From contig JAUCBJ010007199.1 in assembly GCA_032718475.1 (NCBI GenBank), forward strand, positions 1 to 38,342: a DNA stretch of 38,342 nt, written 5' to 3'. The notes below the pieces were generated by a model, which did not search any database, was not told where the DNA came from, and was given only the letters and a program-made list of their open reading frames with translations. The DNA is from Nemertoderma westbladi (lineage: Eukaryota; Xenacoelomorpha; Nemertodermatida; Nemertodermatidae). The translations under genes and the position numbers were made by a program. Of this stretch, positions 28,360-38,342 are shown piece by piece (the first letter of the stretch is position 1; each line of letters begins with the position of its first letter).

Positions 28360-29214
28360 GTAGGTGGACTACCTTGTGACGTCATTGTTTTGCCCTACTG
28401 AGACTTTGACTGATACAATCTTCTCCATTTTATGTTAAGTAGCACTTTATGTGATAGCAATGTGATTAGTTTTATAGCAGAGTCAAGCTGTTTTTTTCGG
28501 CGCGTTGTTGTGGGGTAATAGCTGTACTCAGATGATTATTATGTTTTGTTTCGCAACGGAAGGAACAATAGAGTGAAATTATAAAGGGAGAACGATATAT
28601 ACGGTATAGTAAAGTGTGCCGTACCTGACTAACTGTTGGGTATCAATACCACAAGTGCATGTTCCAATCACGTTAATTGTTGTTCCCCGTGTACGCTGTA
28701 CGGATAGATGACAGATTGGGTGCTCCTTTTACGTGTTTAAACAACTCATATAAAAGACAGGCCGTCAACTTGCTTTGGGTTCGCTGCTGTGCCTCATGAT
28801 GTGGTTGTGTAGGTGTGTACCTGTGCGTACAGCCTTGCCGAGTTCGTTCCCTTCTTTGGCCGGCCCGTCCTTGTGTTGTTTAAAGCGTTCAAACAAGTCT
28901 TGATGATGTGTTCAAAATACCCCACCCTCCCCCCCCCCCACCCCACAAGAGGACAAGTGAATAAATAAAGAACGTAATGATATCCGGGACGGTGCGTCGA
29001 GCAGATCGACAGGAGTTACCGTGTCTATCTGAGCTGATGGTACCAAACATGTGAGAGGTACATCGATAACATGACATGACTCGGAGTTCAAGTTCACCCT
29101 TGAGTTGAAAATTGAGATGGAGCAACAGACCGGTTGTCTGTGCTGTTGGGCATTTGCTCTTCAAGTCGTTTTGTTTGGGATACGAATAAGTCACCCACCT
29201 ATGATCTAAAGGCC
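28360..29214. other. TRAPPC9 intron 5 start, no exon seen
   Basis: No continuation of TRAPPC9 coding was found. catataaaag at 28748 looks TATA-like, and a C-rich run lies at 28929-28939. A weak minus-strand frame near 28910-29190 has no recognisable homology. The LTR at 29215 begins after ctaaaggcc. Confidence 0.4.
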
Positions 29215-30407
29215 TGTTCGCGCTTTTAGACCTTTGGCAGTTTAACCCGCCAAATTAGGATGTCTTCTAGATAATAAATCACTTTTAGCCTATGACAAGT
29301 ATTTAATTCACTACACTAGTCGAAACCAATCTGTGCGCGATCATTCACCCGCTGGATATACCCGGGAGATTGGGTTCGACGGCTTAATCTTATTGCTATG
29401 TAAGCTTAATGTATTATTCGACTGACAGTATTATATAATCTCTGACAATATTATTCACCTTCGGGAATATTAACAGTTCCTTTAGGACGTGGCGCTCTAT
29501 CTATATAAACAGAGTTATGACTTAAACTACTCACAACGATATGGCTTAGTTATAATTCACATATATGGCGCATTCTTTAGGAAATGCTTCGTTATCAGAC
29601 TCACTCATACACAATGCTGCACAATACTGCACACTGATCTGCCGATCTTCACTGATTTTAGTTATATATAAAAGGAACACGGACTGACTCATGTAGGGTC
29701 TATCAAATAACATTAGATTCACTTCAAACCACTTTAACATAAGTCACAATCGTTATATGTAACCTTTCTCTCTTACCTTCGGTATATCAAGAATATTGGG
29801 TTTCGGGGTTATTTATCGTTATTCCAAATATAATAATTCATCAACCATATTATGAAGAACTGACAGTAAATAGCAGTATAACAATATAAAAGTATGCAAG
29901 AAAGACCAAACATCAGTTTAGTTTGGATTGGATTGTTATGCACAGTGATTCAGTGTGATAACGGATATATGTCCTTATAATTAAGCCTACTAGTGTTAGA
30001 CTAAAACAGAAAAGCACAAAATATTTCCAAGCCGTTCTCTCCTGGCTCAGGAAGAAAGACCAACAACACTGAAAACTGATGTAAGAATAACCTTATTTAC
30101 AAAAGCTTCCACCCACCACAGAGAAAGAGCATACAGATAGGAAAATTCAGTTCAGTAGATCTGTGATAGGTCGAAATCAAAATCAACTCAAATCCTATTG
30201 GCAGATACAGAAAGCAGGGCTGTGGGGCAACTTTCCCAAGCTGGTTGGACAATCAAACGTAGCCCAGATCCCTTCGCACAGCAAATCAGCCAATCAGCCG
30301 GTAGCTTGCACTATTCGAGTTATAGATCCCTTTTTAGAGTATTCCAGCGCCTGGGGGGAACTGGTTAGCAAGGCAAACGAATCAGTTATCCCACAAAAGC
30401 TTTTACA
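29215..30407 (-). repeat. 3' LTR of a gag-only LTR element (1,193 bp)
   Basis: Runs tgttcgcgc...gcttttaca. The first ~670 bp match the LTR at 34406-35075 closely. The remainder is largely different apart from ggatatatgtccttataatt and the last aaaagcttttaca. Read on the minus strand, the divergent part is U3, and the shared ttataagg at about 29974-29980 is a candidate TATA just before R. The flanks of this LTR show no direct repeat, as expected if its right edge is the inner edge of an element. Confidence 0.8.
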
Positions 30408-30485
30408 CCGCTCCCAGAAAATGGGATTTAAGTCTATAAAATATACAAAATCACAATTTCTAATATACATAAATACTCTAAACAG
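30408..30485 (-). other. Gap between gag-like stop and 3' LTR, possible polypurine tract
   Basis: Only 78 bp. On the minus strand the bases right before the LTR read tctgggagcgg, a weak purine-rich tract in the right place. No pol gene fits here. Confidence 0.4.
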
Positions 30486-33400
30486 TTAGTCTTTCTTGCG
30501 CGGACGGCGTTTACGCAGTTTTTTAAAGCTAGCAAGAGTCCTTTTCTCTTTGGGGCGAGCCACTTTACGAGGAGGGCTGTAGCTCCTAGGCGAAGGGTGC
30601 AATATAATTGCATCAGAAGGTGCAGGGTTACGATCGGTATACCCGCCGGTCGAAGTACCTGGTTGATTAATATCAACCTCAGTGGAGCGAGGTCTAACGG
30701 CCTTTAGAGCGCGTCTCAGGACAGCAGCTCCTACGGGTCCTTGACGGGTCGTCTGGACACTAGCGGTGGGTGGACCGTGAGTGGTGAGGAACTTTCTCGG
30801 TTTAATGGTTCTCTCCAGCTCGCGTTCTCGGGTTCGATATTCATATGGTCGCCGAGATATTTCCTGTAGTTCAGGATGCGAGTTCACAAAGATGTCGCCA
30901 TACTCAGGGTCCTGACGGATAAAATTGATCAGGTGATATGTGGTTATATCATTAGGGTTAACGTTTCTAAGGTATTTCCTGACAAACTTGGTGGAAATAC
31001 ACTCACCAACACGCTTCATTAACTCATAACTTGGTACGCGTGTTTTCTGTTCAATCGACGCGAATAGATAAGGATGGAACGCGTAAACTCCCTCGTAAGC
31101 TCGTCCAGGGTAATAGCGATGTCGGGATTCGCAATGTAAATCGGCGTTCGCTTCCCAAGCTCGGATGTATCGCAGGGTGATCATCTCGTCTACGCTCTCT
31201 AAATCGCGATTAAAGGGACAATTGTAACTTTCATGTCCTTTAAGTTGACAGTAGTGACATTGAGTCATAAATTGTGGGCAGACGGCAAATATATGAGAGT
31301 TATTAAGCCGGCAATAAGCACAATATATTTCCATCATCGGTTGTTCGAGGAAATAGGAACAAGGTACGCTCGAGTCTAGAGGAGTGAAGTGGTCTCTCGA
31401 TGCGCATAATCGACAAAGTTTTCGAGAAACGTAGTTGGCGTGTCGATAATCGTACGCTGTGAGACGCTGTGGACCTTGATACCACTCTATGACATAATCA
31501 TTGTCACTGCTCCGGGAAGCTGTAGGTTGAATCGCTTCTGATTCCAAGCATACTGGTTCATCCTCCAGCTGTATAGACGAAGTGGGTGCGTCGGTTTCCG
31601 TAAGTGGACCCACTGTCTGTATTTCCACGACAGAATAACCTGTAGATATTCGGGGTCTTTGTATAACGGATGAATGTAGGTTCTGTATACAAACGTCTTG
31701 AAAAACGGCAAATCCAGCGCTACTCAGTTTCTCCGCAGCTGAGTCTCTCAGACTGAGTTTGGTCAGCGCGCGGTCCTTGAACTGACTATCGACGTTACGG
31801 AACGGAGTCAGAAAGCGCCGGAAACATTCGAAACGTATGAACTTATTGTGTTCGTCTAACTTGGCGAGTTTAGTTCCAAGTATTAAGGGATGAGCGCGTA
31901 TGGTACGACTGCACACATCGGCTAGCCAACCGGCAAGTGCTGCGTTTTCAAAGATCGTGTATATAGCTAAGGAAGGACGAAGTGGAACACTCATAAAGCT
32001 ATATACGGCACCAGGCGCAGTTAATGGTCCATCAAAATATAAACGAGAGTAATGATCTCCATATACTTGCTGGTAATTGGTAGGATTTCCAACTTTGAAA
32101 TTCCATCCATATTCTTGAAAGGCAAGATGTCCGATGGATGTCCGTTGTACCTTAGTAATGTCGCTGGGTGTATGGGCATACATAGTGCGAAAGAAACCTC
32201 GCTCTTCGGCCCAAGGAGCAATCAGCTGAGTATCAACGAAAGGGTATGGAATGTTTTCCATATTCCGGAAGTCGTTTTGGAGATCTCCATAAACAGCTGA
32301 GCCGATTTTTAGGATTCTTTCGTTAAACAACATTTCGAGCACGGGTTGGGGTAACATTGATCCGTCGATACCCATGGCCGGTTTGCGCTCGGTGTCAGTG
32401 ACGTAACGCTGCGCGAGCTCGAATTGTCCATGTCGAAGTTTCTTTTGTGTCTCTGTAAGGGTTTCAAAAGAATAATCGATCACGTCGGAACACGCTCGAG
32501 TGAATACGTGGGTAGAACCAGCGAGTCCTCGTATATGTATCATTCGCGTAGTTCCTAGTTCTCCCACCGGAACGCTACCTTCGTTGTCATAAGTAACAAC
32601 GCCATACATCTCGATAACGTTAAGAGTCTCGTTCCATTCTTTAGTGGCGTTTTCGAGAGTCATTCCCACTGGATGCCACAAAGTAGCGCATTCGCTAGCA
32701 TTGGGTAAATCTCTATACTTTAAGCATTGTGTAGTATAGGTTTCCACATCTCCATATCGTTTTATTCTTTCTTCCTCGAATAACACGTCAAGATTCCAGT
32801 GTACCAATCGAGTTTTAATGAATCCATCAAGATTGTACGGAGGTAATATTTCTTTCTCTATTCTGGAAATATTATACGGTTTTCGAAATGAGTTTAGTTT
32901 AACTAGCTGATCTAGATGTTTTTGTAGTTGTTCGAGTTCGACGAGGTCGAGAGGATTAATCAATGGTAGAAACTTCAGACTATGCGTAGGATCTTCTGGT
33001 TTTACCATGTAATATTGCTTTAAATTGACGTAATAAGGATGATCCTTAATTCCATAAAATGAGTCCGGCAAAGGTCTAGCGCGTATGTTAACATCGTGCA
33101 CCATGCGACGGACAAGATCCGCTCTATTGTCCGGAGGCTCAACAAGTACGCCATCGACACGAGCAGCCTCGACGGGTGGACGTTGTAGCATGGGAGCGTC
33201 AGCAACGAGCTCTTGAGATCTGAGATCGGTGTTAACTGGTTGAGGCTGTACCGTAGCAAAGAGCTTGTCTTTAAAATGAGGAACCATAGAGGGGTGGAGA
33301 ATCGTTTTGGAATAGAGATCCGTCACGAGAATTTGAGCTTCTGGTTGGGCTAAAGCTGCTTCTTCCCTCTCAGTCAGCTCTATATGTCTCTCCTCGAGCT

Positions 33401-33680
33401 GATTTTCCTCCGCTTGTTGTTGCAAGCGCTCGTCCAGGAATTCCTGTAAAGAGTAGGTTCGTCCACGTTCGATGTCCTCCTCTAGATTTTGTATTTCTCT
33501 ATCGAACTGGGGTAAAGCTAGTTCTTTCACTGCTTGGACTTGTTGTTGCAATTTACGTTTCTCCAAGCAATCGTAAGTTCCCTTTCCGATTTTCTGCCGA
33601 ATAGCGTCCAATGCATTTCGTATCACGCTCTCTTCGACTTCTGTTACAGGTTGGATAGGAGGGAGGCCAGGACGGTTGTA
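30486..33680 (-). CDS. Large gag-like protein, main frame, with zinc-knuckle cluster
   Basis: More than 1,040 codons uninterrupted. In order: Glu/Gln-rich coiled coil (EKRKLQQQVQAVKEL, then EEDIERGR..LQEFLDERLQ); a long globular part without recognised homology; three Cys/His clusters at about 31217-31420 (CRLC...; CAYCRLNNSHIFAVC; CHYCQLKGHESYNC, the last a canonical CX2CX4HX4C retroviral knuckle); then an Arg/Lys-rich C-terminus ending RKRRPRKKD. The knuckle plus LTR context make it gag-like; no protease, RT, RNase H or integrase motif is present. The frame is open above 33626, overlapping the upstream frame near 33700, with a frame change between them. It could instead be an unusual capsid-like gene of another element type. 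Confidence 0.7.
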   Translation of the reverse strand, partial: YNRPGLPPIQPVTEVEESVIRNALDAIRQKIGKGTYDCLEKRKLQQQVQAVKELALPQFDREIQNLEEDIERGRTYSLQEFLDERLQQQAEENQLEERHIELTEREEAALAQPEAQILVTDLYSKTILHPSMVPHFKDKLFATVQPQPVNTDLRSQELVADAPMLQRPPVEAARVDGVLVEPPDNRADLVRRMVHDVNIRARPLPDSFYGIKDHPYYVNLKQYYMVKPEDPTHSLKFLPLINPLDLVELEQLQKHLDQLVKLNSFRKPYNISRIEKEILPPYNLDGFIKTRLVHWNLDVLFEEERIKRYGDVETYTTQCLKYRDLPNASECATLWHPVGMTLENATKEWNETLNVIEMYGVVTYDNEGSVPVGELGTTRMIHIRGLAGSTHVFTRACSDVIDYSFETLTETQKKLRHGQFELAQRYVTDTERKPAMGIDGSMLPQPVLEMLFNERILKIGSAVYGDLQNDFRNMENIPYPFVDTQLIAPWAEERGFFRTMYAHTPSDITKVQRTSIGHLAFQEYGWNFKVGNPTNYQQVYGDHYSRLYFDGPLTAPGAVYSFMSVPLRPSLAIYTIFENAALAGWLADVCSRTIRAHPLILGTKLAKLDEHNKFIRFECFRRFLTPFRNVDSQFKDRALTKLSLRDSAAEKLSSAGFAVFQDVCIQNLHSSVIQRPRISTGYSVVEIQTVGPLTETDAPTSSIQLEDEPVCLESEAIQPTASRSSDNDYVIEWYQGPQRLTAYDYRHANYVSRKLCRLCASRDHFTPLDSSVPCSYFLEQPMMEIYCAYCRLNNSHIFAVCPQFMTQCHYCQLKGHESYNCPFNRDLESVDEMITLRYIRAWEANADLHCESRHRYYPGRAYEGVYAFHPYLFASIEQKTRVPSYELMKRVGECISTKFVRKYLRNVNPNDITTYHLINFIRQDPEYGDIFVNSHPELQEISRRPYEYRTRERELERTIKPRKFLTTHGPPTASVQTTRQGPVGAAVLRRALKAVRPRSTEVDINQPGTSTGGYTDRNPAPSDAIILHPSPRSYSPPRKVARPKEKRTLASFKKLRKRRPRKKD

Positions 33681-33697
33681 GGGGTTAAACGGTGATA

Positions 33698-34400
33698 TTA
33701 CATTAGATGACCGCGTCCTAGTCCAGCGAGGTAAGGTTGGCGAATATCTAACGAACCCACTACCGGAGTGCCCCCAATCAACTGTTCAGGTAACACTAGA
33801 TCTTTGAACAGTGAGTACAGTTCGGGAGGATCCGTAATACTATTAGGATCTAGAGTTTGAGGTATCACTTGGGAATGGGGAGGTCTGACCGAGTATTCCG
33901 GAACTCTGATCATGGGTTTATTCAATGATCGCTTAAGGCGCGCGACTGTAGGTGATACGTCGAAAAGGTTACGCTCGAAACTCCCATAAGTATATCGTGT
34001 AAAACTGTGTTTAGCGCAACGTCTCCGCGGATGCTTATGCCTTTCGATTTGCTGGTTAGGTCTAGGGCATTCGTCACAGTAATACCAAAGACGCACGTCT
34101 TGAAGGGGAAACGCGGGTGATCGCTCTCCAGTTTTACAATATTCCTCCATCTGTTCGAAGCTATCTGGAACGACAGGGAGTGGTCGATCGGCGGTAAGAT
34201 ACATCATCGTAAAATAGAGCCGTTTGAGTTCCGTCATAGGATCTGGATGTATACCTTGAGGATATCGAGTTTCGAGGTTTTGTTGACTAGCAACATTGAG
34301 ATAGGTCTCTCTTAGGAATTCTAGATATTCGTTGAAGTCGCTACGTTTATCAGGTTCTTCAACGTCTTCTCTTTCGAGTTTATTTCGAATAGAGTTCTCG
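33698..34400 (-). pseudogene. Gag-like protein, middle segment
   Basis: Open from the solo-LTR boundary to TAA 33698. It includes LTADRPLPVVPDSFEQMEEY and a C..C...H/C arrangement (YYCDECPRPNQQIERHKHPR then RRCAKH). The same sequence, decayed, occurs at 37560-38240. It belongs upstream of the main frame; a 5-nt length difference from the second copy near 33705 accounts for the frame change. Confidence 0.65.
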
Positions 34401-34405
34401 TGTTC

Positions 34406-35608
34406 TGTTCGCGCTTTCAGACCTTTGGCAGTTTAACCCACCAAATTAAGATGTCTTCTAGATATTAAATCGGTTTTTAGTCTATGACAAGTATTTGATT
34501 CACTACACTAGTCGAAACCAATCTGTGCGCGATCATTCACCCGCTGGATATTCCCGGGAGATTGGGTTCGACGGTTTAATTTTATTGCTATGTAAGCCTA
34601 ATGTATTATTCGACTGACAGTATTATATAATCTCTGACAATATTATTCACCTTCGGGAATATTAACAGTTCCTTTAGGACGTGGCGCTTTATCTATATAA
34701 ACAGAGTTATGACTTAAACTACTCACAACGATATGGCTCAATTATAATTCACATATATGGCGCATTCTTTAGGAATTGCTTCTTTAACAGACTCGCTCAT
34801 ACACAATGCTGCACAATACTGCACACTAATCTGCCAATCTTCACTGATTTTAGTCACATATAAAAGGAACACAGACTGACTCATGTAGGGTCTATCAAAT
34901 AACATTAGATTCACTTCAAACCACTTTAACATAAGTCACAATCGTTATTGGTAACCTTTCTCTCTTACCTTCGGTATATCAAGAATATTGGGTTTCGGGG
35001 TTATTTATCGTTATTCCAAATATAATAATTCATCAACCATATTATGAAGAACTGACAGTAAATAGCAGTATAAAACAACAATGAAAACACTGATTGTTAT
35101 GAGTTTGCAATGTTTCAGCAGTCAGTATGTATGATCAGTTAGCAGTAGTCGTTAGTTAAAGGATATATGTCCTTATAATTAAACCTACTAGTGTAAGACT
35201 AAAAACTGAAACACGGAGGTGCCAAAAGCCGGTTCTTAGGCTCTGGGCAAAAACATCACACTGAACTACTGAGTTTCTGTATATACCTCCAACACAGAGA
35301 CAACAAACGCTCTGATTGGTCAACCTGAACAACGAGAGAACAAAGAAACAAAGAAACGTCGACGTGGCAATATCAGCTGCTAGCCGTCGTCATGGTAGCG
35401 ACGCTGTTTTCAAGAGTATCGAGCTTTTACGTCACGGAATTACGGATTATGTCCTCTAAAGTACAAATACAGAAGAAATAGCTTTTATGTCCGCTAAAAC
35501 ACCAGTACAGCAAGGACACGGCCTTTTTATGCCTGTTAAACCAACTACAGAGTATTTTACGGGAAAAATAAGGAAAAGTAACCGGACAATTCAGCAAAAG
35601 CTTTTACA
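34406..35608 (-). mobile_element. Solo LTR inserted in the gag-like frame (1,203 bp)
   Basis: Runs TG...CA and is flanked by tgttc on both sides (34401-34405 and 35609-35613). The second gag copy shows the uninterrupted site (gtgttccattc at about 38244-38254). Left ~670 bp match the LTR at 29215; the U3 half differs, so this is another subfamily and not the partner LTR of that element. Confidence 0.88.
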
Positions 35609-35952
35609 TGTTCTATTCTCGATTTGTCGTTTCGACTCCGCTGGGTATGATATTTAAATAAAACCATTTCCCTTTCGGTATCGACATCGTCGGTGTCGTG
35701 TAAATCAATAGGATGACCAGTAGTCAAGAAGTCCATATACGTACCATTACGATGCGTATAGCGAGCCGTGAACTTTCTATAGTCCAATTCACGCGTAAGT
35801 TGCTCCTGGGACATTGGCGGTTCGATATAACGACCATCGTCCTCCGTAGTAGTTGGATCAGCGTCGCCGCGTATCAAGCTATCGACAAACGCTTGTAAAG
35901 GTAGAATATATCTCTCCCTGATACCAAGATCATCTTCTATTAATTCAGTCAT
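35609..35952 (-). pseudogene. Gag-like protein, N-terminal segment
   Basis: ATG at 35952, then 113 codons (MTELIEDDLGIRERYILPLQ... REMVLFKYHTQRSRNDKSRI) up to the solo LTR. Past the LTR the frame at 34399 is in register with this one, so insertion, not splicing, breaks the gene. Without the LTR the three segments would give roughly 1,400 residues, far longer than ordinary retrotransposon gags. Confidence 0.7.
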
Positions 35953-37189
35953 ATCTGCTATACGAGTTCACCAATATTATAATGAGTTTATATATTTATT
36001 AGGCGAGCGGGCGTCGCTGCCTACTTCTCCCTTGCCCCCGGACAGTATGAGATTCTCAGCGCCGATGTACCGCTGTCGCTATACTTTCGCCAACGACGTA
36101 GCCGTACAACGACAACGATAACCGGCACAAGTCACTCAACTGTCCGTCCCAAAGGCTTAGATGTACTTCAGGTTTTCCTTGGAGAGTTAGGTTACTTTTA
36201 CGATTGCGACTAGCTACTGTAAACACACTTTAGCAGTAACATTCACCTATAAACTCACAAATACCACACAACTGGTCACAACTACGCACATTCGGGCCAT
36301 TTGTCCGTTAGTCAATGCCTTCCAGAATGTCACTGTATTATTATGTATCCTTGGATACTAGCAGTGTGCTATTTATTCCCTATGCTATTCAATGGGACAA
36401 GCTTTCTATTGTTCTTTTAACTTAATTCCAATTCTAGCGTGGTTGTTGCTATGGTGACATTATGCAAAGCTAGCGGTAGAATTAGGGTAATTCCAATGCA
36501 TACAGATCTGGGATGTTATTTAATAGTATTCTTTAATAGTCAATGTTCTGTTTTATACATGACTTTATGAATTTTATCGGCTATTGACTATGTTTGGAAG
36601 ACTTTCGCACACTCATATGCATAATAAGATAAATCTCCGCTCCCTTGATCTATTAATTAATGGAATTTTGGGAATGTTATAAATTGCGTAAAAATGGCAA
36701 TTTATTAAATTCATTAAAAGGCATGAATTTAAATTTATTCCCTGAAATTTTATTATTTGATAATTAAATGGACATATTTTGATTCTAGAACATGTCTGGG
36801 GACACAAGATCCTTAATTCTATGACAATTGTCCTTTTAAGAATATCGGTAAATGCTACGATATCTTAATTGACTAGAATTGTTGAAGGATCTGAATTTTA
36901 CAGATTTTGATTTATTAGATTTGCAAATATTAAATAATTAATATTTGAGATGGGCACCGATTTATTCCAGAACTTGTCTGGGGACGTTAACCACTGATTC
37001 TAGAATTTGTCTTTCAAGTATATCGGTGGGTGCCGCGATATCTTAATCGACTAGAATTACAGATGGTCAAAGGGTTTAACAGATTTATTTTGCGTTATAC
37101 GCTACTGTTAAAGGGACATCACGCTACTATATGTATTATTTAATATACGGTATGAGAGCAATATCGCACGAAGCAATGTCAGTGTGAAG
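35953..37189. other. Region between the two gag copies
   Basis: No LTR related to 29215 or 34406 was found here, so the expected 5' LTR of the left element is missing. Two diverged copies of a ~120-bp block, 182 bp apart, start tctgggga at 36795 and 36977 and share aatatcggt..tgc..cgatatcttaat and gactagaatt. No gene was seen. Confidence 0.5.
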
Positions 37190-38342
37190 AGGCAAGTCGT
37201 TTCCAAGGTCTACCCAGAGCTTGGTATCTGCCGTTTCGATATGCTTCTCCTCGAGCTGATTTTCCTCCGCTTGTCATGGAATACGTTCGTCCAAAACTCT
37301 CGCAGAGAATAGGGTTTTCTAAGCTTGATATCTTCTTTGAGATTCGAGGTTTCCCAATCGAACTGAGAGAAGGCCAATTTGTTTATCGATTGGACTTACT
37401 GTTGTAACTTACGTTTATCTGAACAAACGCAGGTTTCTTTTTGATCTTTATAGAATAGCGTTTACCTCGTTTCGTACAACGCTCTCCTTCACCTTGATGA
37501 AGGGTTGTATCGCGTTAAACGGGACGACCATACGGTTGGATAGTGATATTAGGTGTCTGCGTCATAATCCAGCTAGGTAAGATGGGCGGCTAGCTAGAAA
37601 TCACTGTCGGAGTGTTACCGATTAATTGTTAGGGTAGCACTAGATCTTGAACAGTGAATACTGTCCGCGAGGATCCGCGACACCACCAGGATCGCAGGTC
37701 TGAGGTCCAACTAAGGAATGAGGAGGTTTGACCGAGTATTCCGGGACTCTGATCGTAGGTTTACTCTAGGATCGTTAGAGCCGAGTGAGCATAGGTGATA
37801 CGTCAAACAAGTTTCGCTCGAAACTCCAGTAAATATAACGAACACAACTGTGTTTAACACAACGTTTCCGTGGATGTTTATGTCTTTCCGTTTATTGGCT
37901 GGGTCTAGGGCATTTACCGTAATAATACCCAAAAACGTACGTCTTGTAGGGGAAACGCGAGTGATCTTTCTCCAGCTTACAATATTCCTCCATCCGTTCG
38001 AAGCTATTCGGTACAACAGGTAGCGGTCGATCGGCGGTAAGATACATCATAGGGGAATCGAGCCGTTTGAGTTCTACCATGCGGTCATGATGTATACCTT
38101 GAGGATATCGAGTTTCTAGATTTTGTTGACTGGCAATATTGAGATATGTTTCTATCAGGAATTCCAGATAATCGTTGAAGTCGCTGCGTTTATCCGGCTC
38201 CTCAACGTCTTCTCTTTCGAGTCTGTTTCGAATAGAATTCTCGTGTTCCATTCTTGGTTTATCGTTCCGCCTCCGCTGGGTAGGATATTTCAATCGTACC
38301 ATTTCCCTTTTGGTGTCGACATTGTCCGTATCGTGTAAATCG
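37190..38342 (-). pseudogene. Second, decayed copy of the gag-like gene, cut by window end
   Basis: Minus strand matches the first copy from the coiled-coil region (cctcgagctgattttcctcc near 37250, equal to 33393) to the N-terminal part at the window edge. One frame is intact at 37892-38302 (PRMEHENSIRNRLEREDVEE and onward), then several frameshifts and stops follow. It lacks the solo LTR, confirming the pre-insertion structure. Confidence 0.8.

Noticed and set aside
28889-29194. Two overlapping minus-strand frames of 61 and 101 codons
   Set aside because: Neither shows a recognisable domain, and one runs through a C-rich tract; left unannotated.
29489-29740. Small open frames repeated at 29489 and 34681
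   Set aside because: They lie in the duplicated LTR; the duplication explains the shared frames.
34406-35608. Interpreting the interruption of the gag-like frame as an intron
   Set aside because: Although gt follows the N-terminal segment on the minus strand, the 5-bp duplication, TG...CA ends and LTR homology identify an insertion.
1-38342. tRNA or rRNA genes
   Set aside because: No convincing T-arm plus acceptor-stem arrangement or rRNA signature was found on either strand by eye.

Overview
This is eukaryotic, repeat-rich, AT-rich DNA from an animal. The evidence is spliced TRAPPC9 exons with GT-AG introns, an EHD-family GTPase, a GT31 glycosyltransferase and several retrotransposon classes. 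Frequent aggcct/taggcct words and the mix of LINE, BEL/Pao and foldback elements would fit a marine invertebrate, possibly an echinoderm or hemichordate. That placement is inference only; no rRNA, tRNA or mitochondrial marker is present to test it.

Layout. 1-506: LINE fragment abutting the C-terminal catalytic part of a beta-1,3-galactosyltransferase-like gene (507-1236). 1540-7280: LINE fragments, foldback and MITE-like elements and AT-rich spacer, with no gene recognised. 7246-15800: one minus-strand LINE split by a BEL/Pao LTR element (7607-15378; LTR ends TG...CA; 5-bp target duplication ctggt). The BEL element has a gag broken at simple repeats and an aspartic protease, but no reverse transcriptase or integrase. 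16288-18693: an intact, intronless, divergent EHD-like GTPase with a degenerate EH domain and a long proline-rich tail. 18800-23460: MITE, LINE and poly-C repeats. 23460-28359: the first five coding exons of TRAPPC9 (327 codons plus 1 nt) on the plus strand, with introns full of small repeats; later exons are not seen in the window. 29215-38342: LTR-element sequence with a very large minus-strand gag-like reading frame carrying zinc knuckles but no visible pol. It is interrupted by a solo LTR with its own target duplication, and a second decayed copy of the same gag runs off the right edge.

The three host genes look functionally independent, although EHD proteins and TRAPPC9 both belong broadly to membrane trafficking. 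Most of the remaining sequence is mobile DNA. The strongest leads are the divergent EHD-like protein, the gag-only LTR element, the pol-less but apparently young BEL element, the high density of long poly-G/poly-C tracts, and a 68-bp repeat family that recurs inside unrelated inverted-repeat elements around TRAPPC9.
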